A stretch of 16,991 nucleotides of DNA from Nitrospira sp. ST-bin4. Lineage in GTDB: Bacteria; Nitrospirota; Nitrospiria; Nitrospirales; Nitrospiraceae. The stretch spans positions 1 to 16,991 of the forward strand of contig MSXM01000006.1 in NCBI GenBank assembly GCA_002083565.1, given 5' to 3'. Below the pieces are notes generated by a model that worked only from the letters and a program-made list of their open reading frames with translations, was not told the DNA's origin and made no database searches. Positions 7,859 to 14,565 of the stretch are shown here, piece after piece (the first letter of the stretch is position 1; the number at the start of each line of letters is the position of its first letter). A program made the position numbers and the translations under genes.

Positions 7859-9901
7859 TTACAGCTTGAGCGTCAGCCAGGCCATCACGCGTCTTTCTAT
7901 CAGGTCGCCGAGCGGGTGTTCCTTATGGCCGTCGTCCAGCGCATTGAAGACCGATACGGCGGCTTCGGCCGATCGTCTGGCGCCGGCAGCTGTGTCTTGT
8001 TCCCAAAAGCGATAGCCGGCGCGGAAGTTGAGTAGTGTGTAGTCGCTGACCCGCGTTCCCGGCGACACTCCGAAGATTTCGAATGACTGGGCCAGGGGGT
8101 AGGTTGCCGATCCGACGTAATGCAGCACGACCTCGCCGTTGATGCCGTTGTCCCATTCCCCCCGCAATCCGGCGTTGACTTTCGATTGAGGCGCGCCGCG
8201 CCGGCCGAGTCCCGTGATATTGCTTCCAATCTCCTGGAAGGAGTAATTGGCAAACCCGGTCAGCCAGGAGGCGGCTTGAAACTCAACGCCGGCTTCTCCT
8301 CCGTAGATTTCCGTCTTGTCGCTGTTCACAGTGGTCGTCATGATCCTGGTCGACTCAAGGCTGATCAGGTTTGAGATGCGATTAAAAAAGAGGTCGGCTC
8401 TGACCCGAATCCGGTGACGATAGAACCACCCCTGATAGCCGAGTTCGTAGGACACAATTTTCTCGGGATGAAGATTGCGTGATCCGGTGATTGGATTGGA
8501 TGTGGGAAAGAGCGGATTTGCGACAGTCGGGGTCAAACGGACATCTTCATATGTCTCAAACAAGGTTGGAGGACGATAGGCAACAGAGGCTTGCGCGCGC
8601 AGCGTGTGTCCGGGAATCGGGGTGTACAGGACGGCAAGACGCGGACTGTAGGTGGGATTGATTTGGGTATGAAGATCGTATCGCAATCCCCCGACCACGT
8701 TGACCGAAGGAAGAATAGACCACTCGCCTTGGACGTACATGCCCAGCCGGTTTTCTTTTCCAAAGCTGGAAATGCAGTTGCACGAAAACGTGTTGTGACG
8801 GTAGTTGAGGCCATAGGTCAATTGCCCCGATTCGCTGACCTTGATGGAGTGTTGGCCTTCGATATTGTAGGTATTGCCTGAGAAGTTCAGATCTGACCGT
8901 CCTGCTGGATCCGTGACCGTGACGAACCGTTGCAAGAGAGGATGGGCGGAGGCGTCCACATCCGCGAAAAAGCCGTTCCAGTAGGTGCGGAGGAAGAACC
9001 CCTGATTTTCATACGAGAGGTTTGCATATGGCAGTTTGACACCGGAGGTCAGGAGGGAACTGCCGGAGCCGACCAGCGGTCCGTCGTGGGGATCCATATA
9101 GACGAGACCGCCTGAAACAGATGCCTTCGATTGGCCTGATAGCGCATATTCGGTTTGGCTGTTGAATTTATAGGAGCGAAAGGCCGCGGCATCGCGCGCT
9201 CGCCATTGATGACTCTGTTCATAGCCTCCCGAGACGCGGTACTTGAAATTCCCTTCTGCCCCGGCATGCACGGCCGCGGTTGAGATGGTGCCGACCTCCC
9301 CGCCGCCCACTTGCAACGTGGTCCCTTCCATCTCTTTCGGGGACTTGGTGATGATGTTCACGACCCCGTCGAACGCATTAAAGCCGTACAGCGCAGCCAC
9401 AGGTCCCTTGATCACCTCGATCTGCTTGATCTCAGGCAGGGTCACCGGCAGGCCTTTCCAGAAGATGAACCCTTGGACATCGATATAGACGGAGCGGCCG
9501 TCGACTAACACGAGCATCTTGTTGGCGAACAGCTGATTGTTGCCGCGCACACTGACGTTGAAGTCCGCTGCGGTCACCTGCATGACTTCAAGGCCGGGGA
9601 TGCGGCGCAAGATGGTCGGGACATCGGGGGCGCCCGATTGACGGATATCCTCGGCGGTAATGACATAGACATTGGAAGGCGCTTGGGAAATGGGTTGTTC
9701 CCGGCGGATTGCCGTGCTGACGGTTTCTTCCTCGATCAATGAAAACACATGGGGTGCATCCTTTGACTCCCGGGCCGGTTCCGGAGCGGCAGCGGCAGGC
9801 ATTGAGCAGAACACCAGCATCAAACCGAGTATGCAGGATGCGATGGGGCCGCCTGGCTGGGTATCGACAGTGGGATGACAGGAAGAGCAGCCGGTGTCCA
9901 T
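7859..9901 (-). CDS. TonB-dependent outer-membrane receptor
   Basis: 680 aa from the ATG at 9901. A signal peptide is likely (hydrophobic SCILGLMLVFCSMPAAAA, cleavage near AAA/APEP). A plug domain follows (SNVYVITAEDIRQSG, DVPTILRRIPGLEV, VSVRGNN, MLVLVDGRSVY, IEVIKGPVAALYG, FDGVVNIITK), then a long beta-barrel with alternating aromatic strands to the C-terminus. Such receptors take up scarce ligands (siderophores, cobalamin, metals, glycans) using TonB energy; the substrate is not evident here. An upstream in-frame ATG at 9967 would overlap the receiver gene by 53 bp and add a non-signal-like extension, so 9901 is preferred. It is 13 bp from the receiver stop and 10 bp before the binding-protein gene. 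The C-terminus ends in Leu, not the usual aromatic residue. Confidence 0.93.
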   Translation of the reverse strand: MDTGCSSCHPTVDTQPGGPIASCILGLMLVFCSMPAAAAPEPARESKDAPHVFSLIEEETVSTAIRREQPISQAPSNVYVITAEDIRQSGAPDVPTILRRIPGLEVMQVTAADFNVSVRGNNQLFANKMLVLVDGRSVYIDVQGFIFWKGLPVTLPEIKQIEVIKGPVAALYGFNAFDGVVNIITKSPKEMEGTTLQVGGGEVGTISTAAVHAGAEGNFKYRVSGGYEQSHQWRARDAAAFRSYKFNSQTEYALSGQSKASVSGGLVYMDPHDGPLVGSGSSLLTSGVKLPYANLSYENQGFFLRTYWNGFFADVDASAHPLLQRFVTVTDPAGRSDLNFSGNTYNIEGQHSIKVSESGQLTYGLNYRHNTFSCNCISSFGKENRLGMYVQGEWSILPSVNVVGGLRYDLHTQINPTYSPRLAVLYTPIPGHTLRAQASVAYRPPTLFETYEDVRLTPTVANPLFPTSNPITGSRNLHPEKIVSYELGYQGWFYRHRIRVRADLFFNRISNLISLESTRIMTTTVNSDKTEIYGGEAGVEFQAASWLTGFANYSFQEIGSNITGLGRRGAPQSKVNAGLRGEWDNGINGEVVLHYVGSATYPLAQSFEIFGVSPGTRVSDYTLLNFRAGYRFWEQDTAAGARRSAEAAVSVFNALDDGHKEHPLGDLIERRVMAWLTLKL

Positions 9902-9914
9902 GATGGCGCGATGC

Positions 9915-10280
9915 TCAAGGCGTTGCGAACCAGCGTTCCGCAATCTGTTTGATCTGGGATGTATCAAACGGTTTCAGGATGCATGTCTGTGCCCCGGCAC
10001 TGATGGCTCGAAGGACTTGTTCCGGGGCGCTGGCTGCCGTGATGATGACAACTGGAATAGACGGGAGAAGATCCCGAATGTGCCCCAACACCTCCAAGCC
10101 ATCCATACCCGGCATGCGAAGGTCCAGGAAGATGCCGCTGGGGGTGGTGCGCTCCAACGCCTGGATAGCAGCCCACCCATCTGCTGCCGTATCTACCTCA
10201 TAGCCATAGGATTGAAGGCGGTCTTGAAGGACCTGCCTGATATCCGGGTCGTCGTCCACCACGAGAATGTGTTTCGGCAT
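9915..10280 (-). CDS. Stand-alone response-regulator receiver domain
   Basis: 121 aa, a single CheY-like receiver and nothing more. It has the acidic pair/triplet DDD (9-11), phospho-acceptor Asp53 in FLDLRMPGMDG, the switch Thr81 in IITAAS, and Lys103 in KPF. All are intact, so it should accept phosphate, most likely from the histidine kinase at the end of the same operon. There is no DNA-binding or enzymatic output, so it acts either through protein interaction or as a relay/phosphate sink. The chosen ATG (10280) gives a normal receiver start (MPKHILVVDD) with AAGG about 9 nt upstream. The open frame extends further upstream, but without family-like sequence. It is the first gene of the operon; its promoter should lie in the long upstream spacer. 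Confidence 0.92.
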   Translation of the reverse strand: MPKHILVVDDDPDIRQVLQDRLQSYGYEVDTAADGWAAIQALERTTPSGIFLDLRMPGMDGLEVLGHIRDLLPSIPVVIITAASAPEQVLRAISAGAQTCILKPFDTSQIKQIAERWFATP

Positions 10281-10895
10281 CACTCTGCCTTGAGATTGGC
10301 ATGATCTGCGGGTCGGTGACCTGCCAGCCTTCCGCAGTGAACCTTCTGCAAGAGATGTGCGTGAGAAAAGGTACGTCGTGCCGCTATATCGCGCGCCCGA
10401 CCAATTCAAAAAGGATACAGATTGCGCACGAAACGATACACCCCATCAAGGAAGCATTGCAAACTAAATATATGAGTGTTGCTACTGGAATGAGAAATAG
10501 CCGCGCATCCTGTGCAATTCAAGGTGGGGTGTTTTTGGTGTTAGGGCACGATCTGTAGCGTAAGAAGGGATCGGGTTGGTGTCCGGCATCAACAGGCGTG
10601 CTGTGCAGAACGAATATGCTCTATCAATCGACATCAGGGGGCCGACGAGGGCTGAAGAGATTGTGTGAAAGTGACGGCAAGTGAGTGAGTCGGAGAAGCG
10701 AAGATTGACACTGTAAGAGCCTCTCAACTTAGGTGAAACACTGTACGCCATCCGGCCCATTGTCAGGTCCCTGATCTGCAAGGTAGAACCCTTTACCGGC
10801 CTGGCCTGGAAGGGGCTCGTACAGGAGCTGCGGGCTATTGTTGTGCGGTCCAGTGCCTGTGTGTTTTATTATTCATTAATCAAAAGGAGGGTGTT
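10281..10895. other. Long non-coding region between divergent transcription units
   Basis: About 615 bp with only short open frames that have neither ribosome sites nor family-like sequence. It must hold the promoter of the minus-strand receiver-TonB-kinase operon and of the plus-strand small secreted protein. An AT-rich patch lies near 10435-10480. A TTGACA hexamer occurs on the plus strand at 10705-10710 with only a poor -10 partner, and TATTAT at 10867-10872 sits just before the Shine-Dalgarno of the next gene without a good -35. I cannot recognise a structured RNA, but the length leaves room for one. Confidence 0.5.
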
Positions 10896-11135
10896 GTGAC
10901 CGTGAAGAAAGTATTTGCGATGGGCATGGTGTCGATGGCTGTGGCACTCGGGGTAACGGCTTTGTCGAGCAGCGCCGCGCTGGCGTTTCACCGGGCGGAC
11001 CTGATCGAGTCGCTTCAAGAGATCGTGGTGCAGCCGGACAGCATGCGGGGGAAGGGGTTGATGCGCGTGGATGTCATTGAGTACATCGGGTCCGAGGGCC
11101 CGGTGCATTCCTACACCCCGCCCATGAGCCACTAA
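10896..11135 (+). CDS. Small secreted protein of unknown function
   Basis: 79 aa, GTG start at 10896 behind an excellent AAAGGAGG (10883-10890) with 5 nt spacing. The N-terminus is a textbook Sec signal peptide: TVKK basic start, hydrophobic core to about residue 24, cleavage after SSAALA (about residue 30) before FHRADLIE. The mature part is about 49 residues with no cysteines, rich in charged residues (LIESLQEIVVQPDS, MRVDVIEYIG) and ending HSYTPPMSH. I do not recognise the family. The strong ribosome site and clean signal peptide make it a convincing gene exported to the periplasm or beyond. It is not in an operon: the next plus-strand gene is some 350 bp away. Confidence 0.75.
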   Translation: MTVKKVFAMGMVSMAVALGVTALSSSAALAFHRADLIESLQEIVVQPDSMRGKGLMRVDVIEYIGSEGPVHSYTPPMSH

Positions 11136-11487
11136 CGAAGGAGGCGAGCCTGGTCTGCATTATTGCTGACGGACGGTCGTAAAATTGAGAGGCCGCGTCG
11201 TGAGATCGGCGTGTAGAGCCCATCGGGCCGAGGGTTTGTCAGAATAGCGGATCGGCAATTGCCGTAGAAGTGTGTATGAGTTGAGGGAACAGTCATTGGC
11301 CGTGCCGGGCACAGGCTGAGGAGCCTGCCCGGCACGGATCAGTTGAACTCATGGTGTCGGCCCGAGGCACCCAGAAATCCAATCTTCATTGAGTGCATGG
11401 TTCACTGTCCTGATCATGTGCGGTCGGGAAGGCCGGATCTTTGTGCCGGCCGTGGGTTCAGGCAGGGAGACAGGAGGGGCGGCGACG
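11136..11487. other. Spacer with a palindrome and a long GC-rich hairpin
   Basis: No convincing gene in about 350 bp. It contains a perfect 12-bp palindrome CGGCAATTGCCG (11253-11264), which could be an operator or chance, and the strong hairpin at 11300-11337. From 11347 a plus-strand frame is open into the LuxR-type gene, but its sequence before 11488 is not protein-family-like. Confidence 0.5.
11300..11337. terminator. GC-rich hairpin, possible terminator without U-tract
   Basis: CCGTGCCGGG plus CAGGCT (interrupted by a 2-nt CA bulge) pair perfectly with AGCCTG plus CCCGGCACGG around a GAGG loop, giving 16 base pairs. It lies about 165 nt after the small secreted protein gene and before the HTH gene. 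There is no T-run on either side in either direction, so it is not a classical intrinsic terminator. It may stall polymerase, protect a 3' end, or be a dispersed repeat. Confidence 0.5.
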
Positions 11488-11727
11488 ATGAGTGATGGGC
11501 TCTCGGAGCGAGAACAGGCTGTGTTGAGCTGGCTCAAGCAGGGCCTGTCGAATAAGGAAATTGGTCTGGCGCTCAGTATCAGTCCGCGGACGGTCCAAAA
11601 ACATCTGCAGCGTATTTATCGGAATCTTGAGGTGCAGACCCGGGCCGAAGCGATCGTCAGAATCCACCGGCAGGCGAGGTATTCCAAAGGCATGAAGGCA
11701 CGAGGAGCACGCGGCAAGGCGATATAA
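11488..11727 (+). CDS. Short LuxR-type (GerE) helix-turn-helix protein
   Basis: 79 aa consisting almost only of a LuxR C-terminal DNA-binding domain: LSEREQAVLSWLKQGLSNKE, then IGLALSISPRTVQKHLQRIY, then RNLEVQTRAEAI. These are the canonical four helices with the recognition helix around SPRTVQKHLQRIY. A basic tail (MKARGARGKAI) follows. The ATG at 11488 has GGAGG with a 10-nt spacer. An upstream TTG at 11389 in the same frame would add 33 residues without a recognisable domain or ribosome site. The usual N-terminal sensor or receiver is missing, so it is either a minimal regulator or the remnant of a longer one. It is not adjacent to a kinase, though the stand-alone receiver about 1.2 kb away lacks an output domain. 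Target genes unknown. Confidence 0.8.
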   Translation: MSDGLSEREQAVLSWLKQGLSNKEIGLALSISPRTVQKHLQRIYRNLEVQTRAEAIVRIHRQARYSKGMKARGARGKAI

Positions 11728-11815
11728 ACGGATCGGTAGAGACGATCGACCGTCTGGATGGCAGGCTACTGACAAAGTCCGTTCTGCCCTTTCTCAATAT
11801 TTCCCCTCGCACCCT

Positions 11816-11898
11816 TCAAGTATTGTCGCCTGGGTTGGTCTTCGGCACCGGCAGTCCTTCCAATTCCATAATCCGCAACGCGTTGGCCGTCGGGCAGG
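11816..11898 (-). pseudogene. Duplicated 3' end of the mutS-like gene (distal repeat copy)
   Basis: Positions 11840-11898 repeat 12700-12758 directly: 47 bp identical (11840-11886), then two mismatches, then 10 identical bases. In the reading frame of the mutS-like gene this copy reads CPTANALRIMELEGLPVPK and continues TNPGDNT to its own stop at 11818-11816. The intact gene reads CPTTNALRIMELEGLPVPK then PDDNRPS. It is thus a gene-end fragment with a different tail, separated from the intact gene by the vapBC pair. Confidence 0.75.
11840..11898. repeat. Direct repeat, left copy (59 bp, possible attachment/duplication end)
   Basis: 57 of 59 positions match 12700-12758, in the same orientation and offset by 860 bp. 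The two copies bracket the vapBC pair. The right copy is inside the end of the mutS-like coding sequence. Confidence 0.85.
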
Positions 11899-11917
11899 AA
11901 CTTATTTCGGCAGCTTC

Positions 11918-11947
11918 TTGGACCTAGGACATCATATAGGCTATTAT
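11918..11947 (+). promoter_or_regulatory. Probable vapBC promoter and operator region
   Basis: TTGGAC (11918-11923) and TATTAT (11942-11947) are spaced 18 bp apart, 34 bp before the vapB start. The -10 region overlaps an AT-rich, partly symmetric sequence (CTATTATATAG, 11941-11951), a sensible place for autorepression by the VapB-VapC complex. Prediction by eye only. Confidence 0.45.
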
Positions 11948-11980
11948 ATAGACCGTTCTCTATGCTGACGGGGGTGATGC

Positions 11981-12247
11981 ATGGCAAGCACAACCAGACA
12001 GGCGAATTTTACGTTACCCGAGGATCTGCTTGATGAGTTGAAACGGGCGGTTCCGAAAGGGGAACAAAGCAAGGTCGTGGGTGACGCGTTGCGTCATGAG
12101 TTGAAACGGATCAAGTTCAAAAAATCCTTGCAACTCAGCTTTGGGGCGTGGATGAAGGCCGAGCATGCGGATCTTGCGAAAGGTGCCCGCAGGTTTGTGC
12201 GCTCACTTCGGAAATCGTCCCGCCTGAGGCGTGTGGGTGTTCAGTGA
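11981..12247 (+). CDS. vapB: VapB-type ribbon-helix-helix antitoxin
   Basis: 88 aa. Residues about 6-45 form a ribbon-helix-helix DNA-binding module (RQANFTLPEDLLDELKRAVP, then SKVVGDALRHELKRI). A basic C-terminal half follows that would wrap the toxin. Family role: neutralises VapC by binding and represses its own operon. The ATG at 11981 follows a G-rich GGGGGTG. The stop TGA overlaps the GTG start of the toxin gene by 4 bp, the standard coupled layout. The basic tail (RRFVRSLRKSSRLRRVG) is longer than in many relatives. The gene lies inside the segment bounded by the 59-bp direct repeats, which suggests it arrived or moved as part of that segment. Confidence 0.85.
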   Translation: MASTTRQANFTLPEDLLDELKRAVPKGEQSKVVGDALRHELKRIKFKKSLQLSFGAWMKAEHADLAKGARRFVRSLRKSSRLRRVGVQ

Positions 12248-12621
12248 CAAAGATTGTGTTGGATACGGATGTCCTCATAGACGTGCTCAGAGGGCGGGAA
12301 GCTGTCAGGGCCTTTCTTGAAGATGCGGCTGATCGATTTGTTCCCTGCTGTTCCGTCATTTCGGTGGCGGAACTTTTTGTGGGGATGTATCCGGAGGAGG
12401 AGCGGGCCACGCGTGCGCTGCTGGACGGGTTGGTGATACTTCCCGTGACGCAAGACATGGCTGAGGTCGCGGGGCGTTTCAAACGCAGAACGAAAACCCG
12501 GCGCCTCGAGTTAGCGGATTGCCTGATCGCCGCGACGGCCTTTGTCGAAGGCGCGACCTTGGCGACCGGCAATGTGAAAGATTACCCCATGCACGACATC
12601 ACGGTGGTAAAGGCGCGATAG
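12244..12621 (+). CDS. vapC: VapC-type PIN-domain toxin ribonuclease
   Basis: 125 aa PIN domain starting MTKIVLDTDVLIDVLRG at the GTG at 12244. Acidic active-site residues are visible: Asp7 (LDTD), Glu43 (VAEL) and Asp92 (LADCLIAATA). The fourth site is near TGNVKDY (Asn110/Asp113). These coordinate Mg2+ for RNA cleavage; VapC toxins typically cut tRNA or rRNA, but the target here cannot be read. The start is set by the PIN consensus and by the 4-bp GTGA overlap with vapB. An earlier in-frame ATG at 12148 would add 32 unrelated residues inside vapB. The active site looks intact, so the toxin is probably functional. The right-hand 59-bp repeat begins 79 bp after its stop. Confidence 0.9.
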   Translation: MTKIVLDTDVLIDVLRGREAVRAFLEDAADRFVPCCSVISVAELFVGMYPEEERATRALLDGLVILPVTQDMAEVAGRFKRRTKTRRLELADCLIAATAFVEGATLATGNVKDYPMHDITVVKAR

Positions 12622-12675
12622 CGTTCTTCCCTCACGCACATTCCCTGGTACGCCACGTAACCAATTCAGAACGTC

Positions 12676-14538
12676 CTACGATGGCCTGTTGTCATCCGGC
12701 TTCGGCACCGGCAGTCCTTCCAATTCCATAATCCGCAACGCGTTGGTGGTCGGGCAGGGGCCGGGCCGGAGCGTGTAATCGAATTGCAGCGCGCCGGCGG
12801 CGACGGTTTCCTGAAAGTGCGCATTGGTGAGCTGTGGAACCGTCTTGTCGAGGTCCGTGAGTTCGAGGTCATGGGTCGTGACGAGGCCCAGCCCGTTGCC
12901 TCTGGCCAGTTCCATGATGAATGTACGGCTGCCGATCAGGCGCTCGCGATTGTTTGTTCCCTTGAAAATCTCGTCGATCAGGAACAGCACAGGGGGCGCG
13001 GTCCGGTCCTGGGTCGCGTCGAGGATCGTCTTGAGACGTTTGACTTCGGCGTAGAAAAACGACAGGCCCGCATCCAGCGAGTCGTCGACGCGGATGCAAC
13101 AGGTCAGACGGCTCCAACTCCATGTGAACGATGTGGCGCACACCGGGCCGCCGGCCTGCGCGAGGCACAGATTGATGCCGATCGTACGCAGGAACGTGCT
13201 CTTGCCGGACATGTTTGAGCCGGTGATGAGATGGATCGAGCCGAGTTTGTCCAAACGGACATCGTTGGCCACGCGAGCGGTGGCAGGCAGCAGCGGATGT
13301 CCGAGCCGGTTGGCACGGATGGCGACGTTCGCCCCGTTGTGTCGGGGGGACCGTTCAAGCGGTTCGGGCCAGGCATAGTGTGGATGGAGATAGGCCAAGT
13401 TCGCCAGGGCCGACGCCGCTTCGATGTCGGCCAAACAGTCGAGCCAGAGCGGCAGATGGTCTTTGATGGACTGCTGTACATGAATCAGGCGCCGGGTGAA
13501 CCACAGATCCCAGGGGCCGAGCGCATTGAGGCCCAGATGCAGCAGGGGATTGGCCTTCACGCTGATGGCGTGCAGAGTTCTTGCCGCTTGCGCCAGGTGA
13601 AGCGAAGGCCGGGCGGTGCTGTGCATCAGCGGCGCACAGGTGTCGGCCAAGGCGGGCGTGGTGTTGTTGGCATGCCGTTCCAGATGGCGCAAGACGGTTC
13701 CCAGCCGTTCCATTTCATGATGGAGTCCCACCGCATGTTCGAGCAGGTGTTCGCCCTGGTCGGTCATGAAATAGATTACCGCGTACGCGCCGAACGAGAA
13801 CATCCAATAACCGGGGAGCGCTCCGAGCAGCGCGCCGAAGCCCAGCAACGCCGTGGACAGTGCCAGGATGATTTGGACGATGAGGGTCACGTTCAGCCGG
13901 GGGAATCCGACCGGATGTTGGACAACCGCGGCCAAGCGGCGGCCGTTAATCTCTTCCTCGCCGGCCAGTCGTGCGTGGAGGGTGAGGCGGTCGCGAAAGA
14001 GCGGGCGGGTCGCCAATTCTTGCACCAGTCGTCGCCGGCGGGACCAGACCTCATGAGCCGGCGGCTGATCGAGCAGCCACGCAGCCAGTCGCGCGCGGCC
14101 ATGGTCGGAGACGGTTGTGTCGAGGAGGTGGAGCAGGGAGTGGGGCCCGGTCAGATCAAGATCTTTGGCATAGACATGCGCTGCGGGCGCCTCGGATGGC
14201 CGCGGAGGAATATCGGGCCAGTTCAATGTGATCCTGGCAATGTGCGCGGCTTTGATGCCCTTCCATAAACGGAGCCGGTGAATCCGGTGCTCAAGCCTGT
14301 TATGATACGCGGCCACGGCGAGGAACAAGCCCGCAAAGCCGGCCAGCGCTGAGTTGCCCGTGATGTACCAGCCGGATTTATAGAGTGCGATGGAGCAGCC
14401 GAGGCCGGCGAGGAAAATGGCCAGGCGACACAGTGTGAAACGAGAGCTGGTGTTCGTCCCCCGCTGGATGAGGCGGTCGATTCGGATGAGCATCCGCTGT
14501 AGTTGTGCCGCGCGCGCGGCAGGTAATAGATTGGCCAT
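12676..14538 (-). CDS. Membrane-anchored MutS-family ATPase
   Basis: 620 aa. Two hydrophobic helices near the N-terminus (~36-53 and ~63-78) and a hydrophobic pair at ~216-257 suggest membrane anchoring. The C-terminal third is a MutS ATPase. It has HPLLP (~414), Walker A TGSNMSGKSTFLRT (~439-452), the MutS signature DDSLDAGLSFFYAEVKRLK (~485-503), Walker B LFLIDEIFKGTN (~518-529) and the H-loop TTHDLEL (~554). The mismatch-recognition domain I and connector of true MutS are missing, so classical mismatch repair is unlikely. Such MutS-related membrane proteins exist in various bacteria with unknown role. Start ATG at 14538, with AAGG 11 nt upstream. Only 27 bp separate it from the divergent prmA start. 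Its last codons lie in the right-hand direct repeat, and a second version of its 3' end lies 860 bp further on, beyond vapBC. Confidence 0.85.
   Translation of the reverse strand: MANLLPAARAAQLQRMLIRIDRLIQRGTNTSSRFTLCRLAIFLAGLGCSIALYKSGWYITGNSALAGFAGLFLAVAAYHNRLEHRIHRLRLWKGIKAAHIARITLNWPDIPPRPSEAPAAHVYAKDLDLTGPHSLLHLLDTTVSDHGRARLAAWLLDQPPAHEVWSRRRRLVQELATRPLFRDRLTLHARLAGEEEINGRRLAAVVQHPVGFPRLNVTLIVQIILALSTALLGFGALLGALPGYWMFSFGAYAVIYFMTDQGEHLLEHAVGLHHEMERLGTVLRHLERHANNTTPALADTCAPLMHSTARPSLHLAQAARTLHAISVKANPLLHLGLNALGPWDLWFTRRLIHVQQSIKDHLPLWLDCLADIEAASALANLAYLHPHYAWPEPLERSPRHNGANVAIRANRLGHPLLPATARVANDVRLDKLGSIHLITGSNMSGKSTFLRTIGINLCLAQAGGPVCATSFTWSWSRLTCCIRVDDSLDAGLSFFYAEVKRLKTILDATQDRTAPPVLFLIDEIFKGTNNRERLIGSRTFIMELARGNGLGLVTTHDLELTDLDKTVPQLTNAHFQETVAAGALQFDYTLRPGPCPTTNALRIMELEGLPVPKPDDNRPS
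12700..12758. repeat. Direct repeat, right copy (inside 3' end of mutS-like gene)
   Basis: Matches 11840-11898 at 57 of 59 positions. Here the sequence encodes the penultimate part of the intact mutS-like protein. The gene's last seven codons and stop (12676-12699) are unlike the tail encoded next to the left copy. Confidence 0.85.
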
Positions 14539-14565
14539 GATGTCATCGACCTTACTGGGAACCGC
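14539..14565. promoter_or_regulatory. 27-bp divergent start region of mutS-like gene and prmA
   Basis: The ATG of the minus-strand gene (14538) and the GTG/ATG of prmA (14566/14569) are so close that both promoters must overlap the opposite coding sequence. No clear -10/-35 pair is visible. Confidence 0.4.

Noticed and set aside
9870..9901. CSSCH (a CxxCH heme c motif) near the start of the TonB-dependent receptor
   Set aside because: It lies in the N-terminal segment before the hydrophobic signal core and would be removed on export. A single motif in this position is not evidence for a cytochrome.
9902..9967. Longer TonB-dependent receptor starting at 9967
   Set aside because: It would overlap the receiver gene by 53 bp and place an arginine-rich non-signal stretch before the signal peptide.
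10301..10558. 85-codon plus-strand open frame upstream of the receiver gene
   Set aside because: Overlaps the region needed for the operon's promoter, and shows neither a ribosome site nor protein-like composition.
10482..10781. 99-codon minus-strand open frame in the long spacer
   Set aside because: No Shine-Dalgarno and no recognisable domain or hydrophobic pattern; most likely chance.
11766..11993. 75-codon minus-strand open frame over the left direct repeat and the vapBC promoter
   Set aside because: It uses a different frame from the mutS-like remnant, overlaps the vapB start, and has no recognisable features.
12148..12243. Longer VapC starting at the ATG at 12148
   Set aside because: The extra 32 residues are out-of-frame vapB sequence. 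The PIN domain begins at the GTG at 12244, which has the typical 4-bp overlap.
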